A stretch of DNA of 64,000 nucleotides from Austropuccinia psidii (lineage: Eukaryota > Basidiomycota > Pucciniomycetes > Pucciniales > Sphaerophragmiaceae): positions 64,684,937-64,748,936 of the forward strand of contig JALGQZ010000001.1 in NCBI GenBank assembly GCA_023105745.1, given 5' to 3'. The notes under the pieces were generated by a model that was given only the letters and a program-made list of their open reading frames with translations, was not told the origin of the DNA and searched no databases. A program made the position numbers and the translations under genes. Shown here piece after piece: positions 11,751 to 24,150 of this stretch; the first letter of the stretch is position 1; the number at the start of each line of letters is the position of its first letter.

Positions 11751-12720
11751 CTTACCATCTAGTAGGACCACCATTTGCATTTATCACCACTTCCACGCAG
11801 TTGGCCATTGAATGTAAGAGTTGGTTCACAAAATTGACCGGTAGGTCACTCCATGCTGCTTTAACGGCGACTTTCCAATCATCTATTGTCCATGGCTTGT
11901 AATGCTTGATAACATTTTTTCCATAAGTTTTCAATTGGATGCAAGTCTGGAGAGAAAGCTGGCCATGGCATCTTGCTAATTACATTAGCCACACCACATT
12001 TGTTTGATATATGCGTTGTATGGATTGCGGCGCCATCTTTCATTAGAGAGATTTGATGGTGATTGTGCCATATGGTAAAAGAATGGTTGTAATAATGTCT
12101 TTTAGATGGTTGAAATCAATTTGGCCACAGTTAGACACCCTTCAATAAGTACCAATGGTGCCTTGGTGGCACCAGAGAACAACCCCCAAATTATCATTGA
12201 TTTCTGACCAGATTGATGATTGACTTGAAGGCTTTTGAGGTAAAATTATTTGGCTGGGGTATTCTAAACACTTACTAAAGCTGATGTCTTTCCAAGCGTG
12301 AAGGAGGACTTGTCCATCCAAGCAATTTATGACCATTGTTGAATGGTCCAATACTGGAAATTGGCGTGAAAACTCCAAAAAGTGCTGGAAGTCAACTGGA
12401 CATAAGTAGGGCTTCTTGGGTGTGATGCATGATTGTTTTACCAACCTATGAATGTGAACTTCTTTTGTAAGAAATTCTGAAACTTCTCCTCAATTTGCTT
12501 GGGAATTGTGAGTAAAACAATTTCCCATTTCATCACAATTGGCTGAATCCATCTTGGTTGGACAACCTGATTCTTTGGTCTTGCAAGTTTCATGGTGATT
12601 AAAATCTCAAATTGTGTCAAAAGCCGTTGTCTTGGGAAAGTTCATATTGTGGGCTTTCACTTGATATGAAATCCCTGAGTTTTTCATTTTAACAATTTGG
12701 GCCCTAGTTTCCACATTGAG
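11750..12720 (-). pseudogene. Tc1/mariner-type transposase relic
   Basis: Across shifting minus-strand frames the motifs of a Tc1/mariner DDE transposase appear in order. A helix-turn-helix start (ETRAQIVKMKNSGISYQ) lies near 12700-12650 and a GRP-like hinge (KESGCPTK) near 12570. The first catalytic segment (NFQYWTIQQW then AWMDKSSF, with Lys where the family usually has Glu next to the Asp) lies near 12350-12300. The second Asp segment (MKDGAAIHTTH) lies near 12040, and the third segment (MPWPAFSPDLHPIENLW) near 11970-11930. Several stops and frameshifts separate them, so it is dead. I could not find terminal inverted repeats or a TA duplication, so the element ends are unknown. The enzyme would cut and paste the element in the nucleus; no function remains here. 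Confidence 0.75.
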
Positions 12721-13410
12721 GTAAGGTAACATTCTTCTGTTTGATGAAATAGAATTACTATTTTAAATTAAAAAAAGGATAACTCAAAAATTTATGGCTG
12801 TCAAAACATACCATGTATAAAATCAAAAGGAAAACAAAAGCTTTTCTTATTGTTAATTCGAAGAATTCTTCTTTTTTTTATCATTGCATAAACTTTTTTT
12901 TTGGTTATAATTATAAAAAAGGATGATTATTTTTGTTATTGTTAATTAAGGAAGTTTTACTTTTTCTCATTGTTAAAAAAGTCTTTTATTTTTTTTATTT
13001 TGAAGAAATGTTTTATTTTTATAATGTTTAAAAAAATGTGATTTTGGAAGAAAATAAAAGACACTGTAAAAAACTATTACAAAAATAGTCTTAAAATATC
13101 GAAAATGGAAAGAAATAAACAAAATATTCACGATTGTAAGTTGAGATGAAATGATTCTGATAAGGAGCGACGTGAAAACATGAAAATTATGAGAAAAAAT
13201 TTACAATCATTCGTGGACGCTGTCAAAGTAATGTCTTGAGTCAAGGGTAGGCTAAACTGATGGTAATGTAAATTAACAGTCTGGACTAAATCATTGTGAG
13301 CGGAACTCCTACTCTTTAGCCACTCATGGTTAACATTGAATTTTGTTTGTCTCATTGTTTTTCAACTAACTTCAACAATTATTACCAAGTTGTTAAATAA
13401 ACACTCTTTT
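12721..13410. other. AT-rich spacer
   Basis: Very AT-rich, with runs of T and A and repeated TTTTATTTTTAT-like sequence between 12840 and 13060. A minus-strand frame at 13355-13128 has no recognisable domain. The segment may include the lost 5' end of the Tc1/mariner relic. Confidence 0.45.
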
Positions 13411-13414
13411 GTGT

Positions 13415-13772
13415 TTATTCTTCATGATGCTTCCTAGACCTTGAATAATGACGTAAAACTTTATTATGTCAGTACACATAGTCAAGACCAACCATACCTT
13501 TAGTGCTCAACAATTCTCAACAACTGAAGTTTCCTACCTCCTCACCACTTTTATTGTTTTACTCATTAATTAATTTTTACTCAGCTGATATCATCATTAC
13601 TCATGCTCCAATAGCCAGAACTTGTCAGCACAAACTGTTACACGTGATACAGGAGTACAGTAGAGGTACTATTCAATAAACATAAGTAGAAGATATTGAA
13701 AAGTTAGATGACTAACCTAGATCAATTATATAAATTTCCGTGTTACATTTCCCATTTCTTTGTTATGTATTA
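13415..13772 (+). repeat. Left (5') LTR of Copia-1
   Basis: Pairs with 17992-18347 by a series of ordered matches; many substitutions and small indels separate them, so the insertion is old. Boundaries are estimates from where similarity fades. No convincing primer binding site is visible just inside. Confidence 0.6.
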
Positions 13773-14079
13773 GACTGTATTTCTCGTAGTTGACTAAGTA
13801 AAAGTCTTGTCAAATCTTTGTTCTTATGGTTGGTGTAGTAGCTGGCCAAGGCATAACAGTTTTATAAATTATCATATAAGAAATTTTTGATTTATTTAAG
13901 CTGACCAAATAATTATAGCTATGATAATTTATGCAGATCATTACCACGACTGTGTACTATAGTAGCTTTCAGATACTGAAATAAAGTGCCAGAGGTCATT
14001 AGACCGTAACTAGCTCTTGCATAAAACTGTATAGTATTAAAATAGCTATCACTTGGTATATTCTATAAGTAAACAGTTC

Positions 14080-14930
14080 TGGAACAATTGGCTCCTGAAG
14101 AAATCGAGTCAAGAAACAATCAATCCTGATATAAATCCCTTCCAACTGAAGCTGACAATGACTTACTTGCTACTTTGTGCCCCAAGATCTACAATGTAGT
14201 AACACTATAATACAAAACCTCTTCATCACTTGCATCTCACACTAATAAGCTCACTTCTCTCTATCAATCCTTTGAAACACTATCCGCCGATAACAATCAT
14301 ATAATCAAAATAGGAGAAGGTGATGTAGCAGCAGTTCTACTGATTAGTATAGGTTCCCACCCTAACCTAGATAGCCTCACTCAATATCTCTAAAAGTTCG
14401 TTCCCCTTACATTAGAAAAAATCTCACGCCAGGTCCTTATTAAAGAGAATCGGCGAACCAAGAAGCCAATAGAATCATCCCTTTTCATGAATCATCAGAG
14501 AAAGAACTCAAAAATAAACTCCCCGGCCTTCTCTTAAGAGAAAGAAACTCATTTTACATATCATCATCCTTACTCATCTAGATTCCAACAAAAATCTCTT
14601 CCATCTAGCTGAACTCCTACCAAATTTAACAAAACCAAAAATATCAATGAATGCATCAAGTTATGCTTAGATAAATACCTCCAAGAGCTCTTACTAAACA
14701 AAAACTCTATTCAGAAAGTCGAAGAGGATTCCAACAAACTCCCTGATGATACCACTAAGGATAAAAAAGTTTTCTACACTCAAAAATACAACTCCAACAC
14801 TCTGCATGCCTACTCTCTGACCAGCGAATCCAACAATCAACTAATCTATGACATTAGGGAATCTTGATTGAAAGTCTTTAAGCCCTCTCTACTCATTTAT
14901 CCTAAACCAACAAACTAAAACATGGGAACT
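14080..14930 (+). pseudogene. Copia-1 gag remnant
   Basis: Broken frames in the position expected for gag. The weak signals are a Leu/Ser-rich stretch around 14235-14440 that resembles the gag central region of copia elements, and a Lys/Asn-rich segment before about 14800. No intact CCHC knuckle is seen. The call rests mainly on order relative to the integrase and reverse transcriptase downstream. Confidence 0.4.
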
Positions 14931-15049
14931 TACTCTGGGCAAATCAACATAACCCTCTCCGAAAAATTAATCTCAATGGGGTATTCTTACACCAAGTATA
15001 CTATGCTCCCCAGGGAAAGACAAACCTCATCTCAGCTGCTACACTCCAA

Positions 15050-16100
15050 GATCATGGCCTCCATGCATACCATAAGTATTCAATGGTAATAGTTAAGAAT
15101 GGAAACAAGATGATTCCCATCTTTCCTAGAAAAGGAAACCTCCATGTCTCACAATCACCTCTCAAACCAACCTCTTCCCTTATCACTCTATATTTTCTTC
15201 CCCTGCATAACTCTGACTGGAATTTGATCTTAGGCCAACCTTCTAATACCTATCTAAAAACAGTCTTTGATATGAGTCTCCTAGCCCAGTGAGTACCTGT
15301 TGAAACATTAAAGAATTGCAACATCTGTAAGCTATTTAGGCTAAACTCTACCCCCTCAAACTCATCCTATTCTATCAGCCAAATCTCCCTTTGAAAAGAA
15401 CCACTCTGGTATACAAAAAAAAACCCTCCAGAAAAGGATTGGCTCAAATACAATTTAGCCATAATTAATTAATATTCTTTCTATTATCTAATCTATTGTT
15501 TATCTCATAATAATAAAGCCAAATCCAAGCTAATGTGCTTCATAAATGAACTAAAAAACAAAAATTCAAAATACCCAGCTCATCTTCACACTGACAGGGG
15601 TGGTGAATTTCACTCAAACCAATTCAAATTTGAAACAAAGAAACTTTGAATTCTATTTGAGTGAGAACCTGCAAGCAATCCACCAAAAAATCTTATTTTA
15701 AAAATTTTAAATCAAAAAATTATTACCAAATGCAGGTGCCTAATAGCCCAATCCAGTATACCGATTATCTTATGGTAAAACGCCAGAAGGTATACATCAA
15801 CCCTTAGAAATACTTTACAATCAAAAAGCTTAAATTAGAGCTCCTCATTCAGAATACTATCAAAACTCAATTTATGTAACAAACCAATAAGAAAATTTGA
15901 ATCACTAATTCCTTGTGGTCTGAAGATATTTTTTCATCAGAACTCTGACTCCAAGATTCCACCAAACTCAAAGCCTCTACTATATCTTGGCTTTAAATAA
16001 TACTGAAATTTTGGCATACTTCTAGTCCTACCACAAGAATTATTGTAATCACTTGTGACTACACTCCTACCAATGTCAAATTGGACTAATTATCATGCAA
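15050..16100 (+). pseudogene. Copia-1 integrase region remnant
   Basis: Around 15575-15625 the plus strand reads HTDRGGEFHSNQF, the copia integrase core motif carrying the second catalytic Asp. Upstream, 15083-15292 is the longest open piece and lies where the pre-integrase domain is expected. The active-site motif is preserved but the flanking frame is interrupted by stops, so no enzyme could be made. Confidence 0.65.
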
Positions 16101-16559
16101 CACTCTAAAAATTCAAACTGAATCTCTTCTCAATCTTTTGAGTAATGACCAAAATTTTAACATGAAAATGAAAAAAAGCATAATACCATCAGCTCCAAAG
16201 GCCACTGAGATAAAATCAGAAAAAACAAAATTTTTGGAGGGCTGAAGTCTTATAGCTTATCTACCCCCAATAGGTGCTGATCCAGACTCAATTGGTAGAT
16301 CAGATACACAGCCACCATCAGATCCAAGCACTTCATCTTAAAGGGTATTCATAAATTCCTCATTATATTTTTTCCTGAAAAAACATCAGCAGTAAAATAA
16401 ACAAAGATAATATTATACAATCTCCAAGAAGATCCAACCGACAACAAAGGAATCCTCAGGAATGAATCAAAGAAGGTATATTGAGCCTGTCTAAAGAAAT
16501 AATTAAAGATACCATTCAAGGCCAGGAATTGGATATCAAATTCAATTCACCGAGATCAA

Positions 16560-17990
16560 AGAAGTCAGGCACGTTGGCACAACCTCCACATGAAGAGTGA
16601 GTGGTATAAGGTATATGGAGACTGGTGAGAAAATGAAGGATTTTGGATGAACTTTAAGTAAAAAGCTTTCTGGGTCTGGTTTGGTAACCATAAAGAATAA
16701 AAAGTGACCAAATTCAACACATATTTAGCTTTATACAGCAACAAATCCTTCAAAATAACACTCTCACATATTTTTGACAGAGATATAAGGCTTACCAATT
16801 TGAAATCAGGACCTATCTCCTCTATGGAGAGATTTATGCTCCAAACTATGTATCTAAAGTTTCCAATTATGAATTCCAAGGAAAGGAAACTAAAAAAATA
16901 ACTATATGGTACTAACAGAATACCCAGAAAATGAAACCAGCATCTAGTCAAAAAAATAAACGACTAGGTCTGTATTCTACTGAGACCAATGAATTTATAT
17001 TTCCTAACCATAAGAAAGCTCTCATAATCCACATTCATGAGTATCATAGATTCATTTTTGGTGAGTCAAAAGAAGAAATCAAAAATCTCTCAATCTACTC
17101 AAGAAGACATATCTCATAAAAATGGAAGAGAAACCAACTCAAAATCTTGGATACACTCTCAGTTGGAAATTGGATTGTTTATTTATCATCAACCAACATG
17201 ATTCCTGTAAGAGCATGCTCAAAAAGGTCAATATTTCCTCAATCGATACAATAAGAGCAGCTTCCCTGAAAAAGATTCCTCAACCCATTTCACCAGCGTC
17301 TTCCCTGTTTGGAAGACTAGCTATGAAACCGGCTGTGGGAGTTTTCAACTATCTGTCCCTATACACCAGACCAGATATGAAATTCACAACCAAGCCAACA
17401 GTTATTCATTGGAATCTCATTAAATATCCACATTGGTATGTTGATGGGCCAAATGATCTGGGTACTCAATTGACAAAATCAAATAGAAAAACCAGAGAGC
17501 TAGTAGCCTGGGTGGATTCAGATTATGCTACCTCATTAGTAACAAAGAAGTAAAATTTTGGATTAATTATTATATTCTTAGGAAATCCAATTTCATGGAA
17601 TACCAAGAAACCACCAAGAGAAGTTCTGTCAAACACAGAAGCCAAATCTGTATCAATTAATAAATGTTCTTAATCAATGAGGTGGATGACTAACTCACTC
17701 ATATCTCTTAAGATTCTAATTAAGGTACTCAGTTCCAAATTTGACAATGCTGGAAACCTCATCCTCAGCAAAGAGTCTCAGAAGAAGCCCTACTATAAGA
17801 ACATTGGGTTCAGGTACCAGTATCTGATAGATCTAGTTGAGTAAAACCTGATTAAAAATTCTCATGTACCAATGGATGAAATGGTTATAGATGTTCTCAC
17901 CAAAACATTGGAAACCATCAATTACTATGCCACATTGAAAATGTTGAAATTGGTACACAGTCACAAAATCAATGTAGGGTGAGGGATCTT
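16560..17990 (+). pseudogene. Copia-1 reverse transcriptase and RNase H remnant
   Basis: Frames 16931-17119 and 17122-17553 match the copia RT-RNase H order. A segment reading IIHIHEYHRFIFGESKEEI stands where the (Y/H)VDD active site and following helix would be; here the DD pair is replaced. A long connection segment follows, then VAWVDSDYATSLVTKK, the RNase H start with its first catalytic Asp. Just beyond, LGNPISWNTKK matches the copia ISWxSKKQ motif in a shifted frame, and 17870-17900 encodes a VPMDEMVIDVLTK segment, the usual copia pol C-terminus. Stops and frameshifts make it non-functional. Confidence 0.75.
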
Positions 17991-17991
17991 C

Positions 17992-18347
17992 TGATTTCAT
18001 GATGCTCCCAAGATCATGAATAATGACATAATACCTTATTGAATTGGTGCACAAAAGCTTTCTGTGCACATATTAAAGACCACGTGGACTTTATAGGCTC
18101 CAACATTCTCAAAGACTGAATTTCCCTACCTTTTCAGCACTTTTATTGTCTTACTCAACTCATATAATCATTAATAATGCTCCAAAAGCCAGAACTCAAC
18201 AGCACAAACTGTCACACCTGATATGGGGGTGCAGTAGAGTTATTATTCAAGAAACCTAATTATAAGATATTAAAAGAATAAATGATGAGCCTATATCAAT
18301 TGTATTATTTTCCATATTTCATTTCACCATTTATCTTTCATTTATCA
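17992..18347 (+). repeat. Right (3') LTR of Copia-1
   Basis: Begins TGATTTCATGATGCTCCC after a purine-rich GGGTGAGGG stretch that could be the polypurine tract, and ends near TTTATCA. It matches the left LTR at 13415-13772 in ordered blocks. Confidence 0.6.
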
Positions 18348-18368
18348 GGTTTATTTATTGTGGTTCAC

Positions 18369-18915
18369 TGTAAGATGTGCATATGAAGCTCTTGATAATA
18401 TTACTATTAATAAAGAGTATTATGACTTTTACTATGATATATTATAAATAGAATTATTATGAAAACGAATATATAATCAATTGCTTAATTATTCCTTTTA
18501 CTTGTTTTACACTACTAATGATTATGAGGGTAAGAAGTAATTTTCTACCAGAACCAATTATAAGAAGAATTAATAATAAAACTTCTTATTAAATATATAT
18601 ATATATATTCTTTAATTAAAAGTAATCTTTTTTCAAGAAAAATTATAACATATTCTTGAAAAAAAGTACAATACTTGAAGAAAATCTTGAAGAATTTAAT
18701 GAGAAACTCACTGATATTACAAAGGTACCTTGAAAAGAATTGGTAGAGTGATTTGGCCAATTATTTGTGGATTTTGAAGGATAAATAATTGATTTATAAC
18801 CATAATACAACAAGTTATAGTTAAATACTATCTAAAAGGATATAATTCTTAGATTTAATGCCTTTAAAATTTGTTTTGAAATGTAGAAATAATTGAGAAG
18901 TATGTTGACTCATAT
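18369..18915 (-). repeat. Gypsy-4 3' LTR, left part (split by Gypsy-1)
   Basis: Begins TGTAAGATGTGCATATGAAG, the same end as the Gypsy-1 LTRs, and follows them for about 550 bp with clear but older divergence. It stops at the CATAT duplication and its continuation is found at 31925. Together the two parts make an LTR of about 1.86 kb, close to the 1.92 kb of Gypsy-1. Confidence 0.85.
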
Positions 18916-20836
18916 TGTAAGATGTGACTATAAAACTGATGATAATATCACTATTAATCAACAGTACTATGTCTGTTCTTATGAAATATGATAATAAAGT
19001 ATTATAATAACCACAGTTAAATAATTAAAGAATTATTTTCTTCACGTGTTAAACACTACTAGTGATTTTAGCAGTGAGCAGTAATTGTCTACAAGAATCA
19101 ATTACAAGAAGATTTTAATAATAAAACTTCTTTTATTGAAATAATAGAATTATTTTGATATATAATTATCTTTTGCAAGAATAATTATAAGATATTTCTT
19201 GAAGAAAACTAATTTAAGAGAAAAACTTTAAGAATTAAAAATAAATCACTCACTAACATTCAAAGAACTTATTGATAGATAAGATAGAGAGATTTGACGT
19301 AGAATTGTGCAATTTAAGGATCAAAAATGAGTTTAAAACAGTATTACAGAAATATATAGTTGGATTATATGATTTCATGTCTTTCGTATTGATTCTGAAA
19401 GATCTAAAACACTTAAGAATAGCTATAACTAATACTTACTTGTTGGTAATAATGATTTAAAATGATAATAAGATGATTCTGTGGAAAAAACAGCAAGAGG
19501 AGGCCTCTTTTAAGTCAACAACAGCTCACAGAGGCGTGCCATGCAGCAAACTGAAAAACCAGTGAGTGAGAAAACAATAAACCTTTTTGGATTATTGATT
19601 GCATCATCTGTTGTCACGTAAGATTATCATAATTACTTAATTGATGCTTTCACGTGACTACCAACCCCAATATGGTTAAGAATAAAAAGAGTAACATCTG
19701 TAAATCTTCTTTTATTACAAAATAATCATTGATTTCTCAAAGGTATCAATGTTATTGGCAATTTCATCACAGGTTGTAATTACTGTGAATCTTTGAAGAT
19801 TCAGTGTTTCACATAGAATAGTCAAAAATGGACTGTAAGTAAAACTATTAATCTTACTAGCAAAACAATAATTTTTTTTGGTTGGACCATAGATAATACA
19901 GTTCTATATTAGTCATGAAAGTTTCTGAAAGATAATTTAAGAATTGTATTTTGAATGAATTTTTGAAGTTTTTACCTCATTTCTACATAGAATTGCAAAT
20001 ATCAGTGTTTCACTGGTAGCTATGAGGTAAATCAATGGATAAAAGTCCAAAAAGGGTTTTAATTACTCTTTTGGGGTTTATCCATGGATAATCATTAAGA
20101 ATTGACGTGGTTACAGGAGTCTAAGTAGCTCTTTACCTCCTTGGCACATCAAAATAGCAGGTTATTTGCTATTTTCTTAAGATTTACAGTAGTTGTAACA
20201 TGGTAACTAAGTTCCCAAAGGGTTTTAGTTTACCAATTAGGCCATGATCAGCCATAGATCCAAGCTTTGGAGCTGTCCACGCCTCTGAGGCCTCAGAAGC
20301 TGGGTACCCTGGCTCTCTTTGATGTCTTTTGTCCCCCTTGCCTATTTTTCACGTCAAAATAGAATTTTAAGGTTCAAGTGAGATATCCACTATGGGTGTA
20401 CCAAACGTCCATGTAAGAATACCATGATATTAAGTGCTCAAAACATGCATAACACTATTCTTAGTGTATATGTAACATGGAATTTCTCACATTCCCATTC
20501 TTTTGGCATGAAATTAAGAAAAACATAAATTGTCACAGATCTTTTATGTGGTATTGATGATGTGGTATTGAAGTATTTTGCATTTTACCACCTCAAAGAG
20601 TTAATTTGAGCTTATTCACTCTATGGAGCTACCCTAGGTGAAATTTTGTGTAGAATCCAAATCTGGCTTTAAATACATGGATTTACCTACTCAATAAAAC
20701 GTTATTCATCTTTTCTGAAATCAAAAATGATGAATTTTGAATATATGCATGACTTATGAGTTATGTAAAAGTCAGAATTTATTTTTAAGATAATTGTGGC
20801 CTATTTGGGTATGTAAAATATACCTTAAGGCTGACA
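18916..20836 (-). repeat. Gypsy-1 3' LTR
   Basis: Plus-strand ends are TGTAAGATGTG and GGCTGACA. It aligns along its whole length with 29998-31919. Next to its inner end lies the polypurine tract. Confidence 0.93.
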
Positions 20837-20855
20837 TTCCCTCCCACCAAAAAAT
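20837..20855 (-). promoter_or_regulatory. Gypsy-1 polypurine tract
   Basis: Read on the minus strand the sequence just inside the 3' LTR is ATTTTTTGGTGGGAGGGAA, a purine-rich tract directly touching the LTR start. It would prime plus-strand DNA synthesis. The same GGTGxGAGGGAA core is found beside the Gypsy-2 right LTR. Confidence 0.8.
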
Positions 20856-20979
20856 AAAATTGCACTAGAATTTTATCAATGGTAGAAATAATAAAAAGCC
20901 CCAAAGGGGGTTAATGTCCACTGTCCAACCTCTTCACATCACTCAGGTCAAGTATTTCAAAGCACATTTCTAGACATAT

Positions 20980-22107
20980 TCAGGCTTGTGGCCTTCTTTC
21001 ATGTCTAAATCTTCTCAAGAGTTTATCTGATTCTGCCAGCCATTCATCTTCATGTAATGGATTTCTATATCTGACAAGATCTTCTCTCTGATTTTTACCC
21101 CTAAGTCTCCTTTCTTTAATGACTTTCTTTATCCTTTTGTCTTCATTCTGTTCCACTGGTGGGACAGTCAAAAGGGTTGGGTTCCTTAGAGGAAACAATT
21201 CTTTATCAGCTGGTTGATAAGGTTTTATCAAGCTGACTGGAAAAGTGGGGTGTTTATTTTCCAATTCACCACTCAATTCCACTTGAACTGCATTTGTTCC
21301 ATGTAAGGCAACAATTAAAAATGGTCCTACATAAGAATCTTTAAGTTTCTTTGGGCCTTTGATATTATTCAAATTCAAGGTTGAAACTAGAACTAAGTCC
21401 CCTACTTTGAAGTCTGGTACTTTATGATTCTTGTCCCACTTCTGTTTTGCATAATCAAAAGCATCATCCATACTTTGTTTTGCATGATGTTTTAGTTTAT
21501 CAAGCATTATCTTGAAGCTGGAAGCTGTAGGATGAGTGTCAATCAAGTCTTTCTTCAGTGTGTCTGCTGGGAGTCTTGGATTCCATCCTTTCTCTAACAT
21601 AGCAGGAGTTTTTCCTGTGGAAGAATGGACTGATGTCTTGTATGCCAATTCTAACGCAGGTATCAGAGTGCACCAGTCATGGGTAAACCCATCTGAGTCT
21701 TTGAATTCTAACCCATAAGCACAAAATCTCCTGATCATGTCTTCTAAAGTTTGAATCATCCTCTCTGCTAGCCCATCTGTTTGAGGGTGATATGCTGTAG
21801 AGAATGATAACTCAGTCCCAAAAAATCTATGAAGATTGGTCCAAAGTGCAGATGTGAACTTGGGATCTCTGTCACTGATGATATTCTTGAATAATCCTGT
21901 ATGAGAAATAACTCTACTCCATAGAAGAAGATCTGTGTCCATAGAAGTGTCATCTTTATGACATGGTAAGAATATGGGAGTCTTGCTATATCTGTCTACA
22001 ATGACTAAACAAGCATTATAGCTTTTATCACCACTTGAAGGAAGTGCTGTGACCCAATCCATGTGAACAACTTCCCAAAGGGATTTTGGTTCTTGAATAT
22101 GGATCAT
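20980..22107 (-). CDS. Gypsy-1 integrase core, GPY/F module and chromodomain-like tail (pol 3' part)
   Basis: An open frame of 375 codons covers the catalytic and C-terminal parts of a Gypsy integrase, which inserts the cDNA copy into chromosomes. The catalytic triad is visible: Asp17 (VVHMDWVTALP), Asp79 (ISDRDPKF) and Glu115 (TDGLAERMIQ), with 35 residues between the last two (DD35E). The GPY/F motif lies near SYVGPFLIV, followed by FPVSLIKPYQP. The last ~60 residues (KKVIKERRLRG...REDLVRY...HEDEWLAE) have the chromodomain pattern of chromoviruses. Compared with Gypsy-2 it lacks the EIPD segment just after AES. The zinc-finger half lies upstream in another frame, so an indel near 22107-22150 separates them. 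Confidence 0.9.
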   Translation of the reverse strand: MIHIQEPKSLWEVVHMDWVTALPSSGDKSYNACLVIVDRYSKTPIFLPCHKDDTSMDTDLLLWSRVISHTGLFKNIISDRDPKFTSALWTNLHRFFGTELSFSTAYHPQTDGLAERMIQTLEDMIRRFCAYGLEFKDSDGFTHDWCTLIPALELAYKTSVHSSTGKTPAMLEKGWNPRLPADTLKKDLIDTHPTASSFKIMLDKLKHHAKQSMDDAFDYAKQKWDKNHKVPDFKVGDLVLVSTLNLNNIKGPKKLKDSYVGPFLIVALHGTNAVQVELSGELENKHPTFPVSLIKPYQPADKELFPLRNPTLLTVPPVEQNEDKRIKKVIKERRLRGKNQREDLVRYRNPLHEDEWLAESDKLLRRFRHERRPQA

Positions 22108-22568
22108 AAGTCCAAATTTATTGCCTGTACTCCTGTTTGCTTTTTGACATCTTCACAGGTATGGCAATATTCAATGGTTTCTTTTCTCCAAGATGGCCAC
22201 CATGCACAGTTCTTCAATTTTTCAAGTGTTCTGTCCTCTGACAGGTTTCCAGAGTAGATGCTATCATGGCATTCATGAAGAATTGTATTGATAAGCAATC
22301 TGCTGCATAATGTCATTACACCAAAATGCTTGGTTCTGTGGTAAATAATTCCATCAAACAAGTGAAATCTCCCTTCAGAATAGAAATTTCTCCAAACTTC
22401 ATCCAGTGCATTGACCAAAGATGTATCTTTGCAGTCTTTATCTAATAAAGAAGTCAAGATATGGCAATTCTTGTCTTGCTTATAAGATTCTCTGACCTCT
22501 TCAAAGAATTCAGTCCCAATATCAGTTATGTTAATCCCTTCAATTGGAATCTGTGGTTCAGCTTCCAA
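22104..22568 (-). pseudogene. Gypsy-1 integrase zinc-finger (H2C2) segment
   Basis: Frame of 154 codons that continues pol after the insertion at 22575. It starts in the RNase H-integrase linker (IPIEGINITDIGTEFF) and contains the HHCC zinc finger: LHECHDSIYSGNLSEDRT, WWPSWRKE and YCHTCEDVKK. It ends in a stop because of a small indel near 22110-22150; the downstream integrase is in the next frame with a 4-nt overlap, which looks like decay rather than programmed frameshifting. Confidence 0.85.
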
Positions 22569-24150
22569 AGGTACTGTGGGAACTCCTCTGCGTGTGGGAT
22601 AAAATGAGGCAGTACCTGGAAGGGGAAATTACAAGAAAACAGTTTTGAATTGCTGTTTGAGACTTGTAACCCTTGCTCTGCTCGTGTGCTAGAATAATCT
22701 AGACTGCCCTTCCTAATATGCTAAGTTATCTTTACTGAGTTCACCAAATCAATTTTATTATTGATAGTGGCTTGATCAGAAAATATTAGACTCAACAATC
22801 TCTAATCAGACTTTGCTCTACTCAAAACAATGGTTATTTAAAACCTTAACAAATAAATTCTTTTTAAAACTTTCAGTAGGCTGAGTGGATTCCACCAGAT
22901 GATAGTACAACAATATATAAAGTAATATAATAACTAAAATAAATAAAAAAATAACAGGAAACACTATCTTCTAATACAAAACCACAAAATATTCTTTTCT
23001 TGATAATTCTTTAATAGATATAGAAACTAATAGCTAGGATAACAACAATCTTCAATTCTCTGAAATAATAAACTTGAATGGGATAAAAATATATTTCAAG
23101 CCCTTATGATGTGATGGATGGGATAATACTCTAATAATGGTTAATAATATAGCATAATATGGGTAGTTTAAGGTTATATTTTGTGTTTTGATTTAATAAT
23201 AGATTATATGATCTCTTCTGGTTTTCTGATAATAATAATATCTAATTGTTATAGTTTCAATATTAATTTGAACCAAACACTAATGTATTTAATTTTATTT
23301 TGTTCCTTGATGATAATTTATTAGGGATTACCCAATAAATACAAATCCACTTTTATTTTAAAAGTAGTAAAATTACTTTGGTTGTGCAGGTTTTGTTTTA
23401 AAACAAGCAAAATTACTTTCTTTGAGGAAGTTTTCAACAAAAACTAGCCCAAAACTAATTATAATGGTTAGGTTTTATTTTAAAGCCTAAAAAATACTTT
23501 GGTTTGATGGTTTTATTTTAAAACTCTCTAAAAATTACTTTTAAGGATTTAAACACTAAACTCCAGAGACGCCTTGCTCATGAGCTTCAAGCTTTAAGAT
23601 CCTAATTAAATAAGGCACTAGTCTACCTGCTAGTAAGGGATGAATTAAAGTCTTTTCACACTATTGGTTCTCTTGATCTATGTCAACAACGAACCTCAGT
23701 TACTAGGCTTAATTTATCAAAATTTCTAGTATACCTCCTAGAAGAGGGATCAGAAAAAATAAATTGAATTTACAATTTCTAGATGGGGAAAAGGGAAAAA
23801 GTGGGAGAGAGGGCCTCTATTTATAGCCGTGGGGCCCTCCATAGGAGTGCAAAAAAAGAGGGGACTTAGAAATTTTCAGCCTCTGGTGGCTGTGCAAAGC
23901 TGTGCAAACTATTCACATGACACATTTGTGACATGTGGCTGTGAAATACAGTCAAACCTTAATTTCTGACCCTGGAACCCTTATCTCCATGTATTACTCA
24001 ATTGATTACTAATCTGTCAGCTGATTTTACTGGATTATAGTTTTTGGGCCTTTGAGGGCTGACTTGTGGGTTAGGTTTCACCTTTTTATGAAAATTCACA
24101 TAGGACTGATTACCTGTATTGCTTTTGGCCTGTATTACCTGTATTCTTCC

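Larger units (their letters stand above)
13415..18347 (+). mobile_element. Ty1/copia retrotransposon (Copia-1), decayed
   Basis: Two similar ~350-bp blocks, 13415-13772 and 17992-18347, bracket a plus-strand copia-type internal region. The blocks share CATGATGCT, GAATAATGACxTAA, CACTTTTATTGT, GCTCCAAxAGCCAGAAC and CAGCACAAACTGT in order, so they are old LTRs. Between them the copia order gag, integrase, reverse transcriptase, RNase H is recognisable in broken frames. LTR ends are approximate and I cannot fix a target-site duplication. The right LTR stops about 20 bp before the Gypsy-4 LTR begins at 18369. Confidence 0.75.

Noticed and set aside
16565..16951. Minus-strand frame of 128 codons
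   Set aside because: Antisense to the Copia-1 RT region; AT-driven composition and no ATG-led gene structure.
22104..22107. Programmed frameshift between integrase halves (4-nt overlap)
   Set aside because: The overlap falls in the middle of the integrase domain, and Gypsy-2 shows no equivalent; it looks like a random indel.
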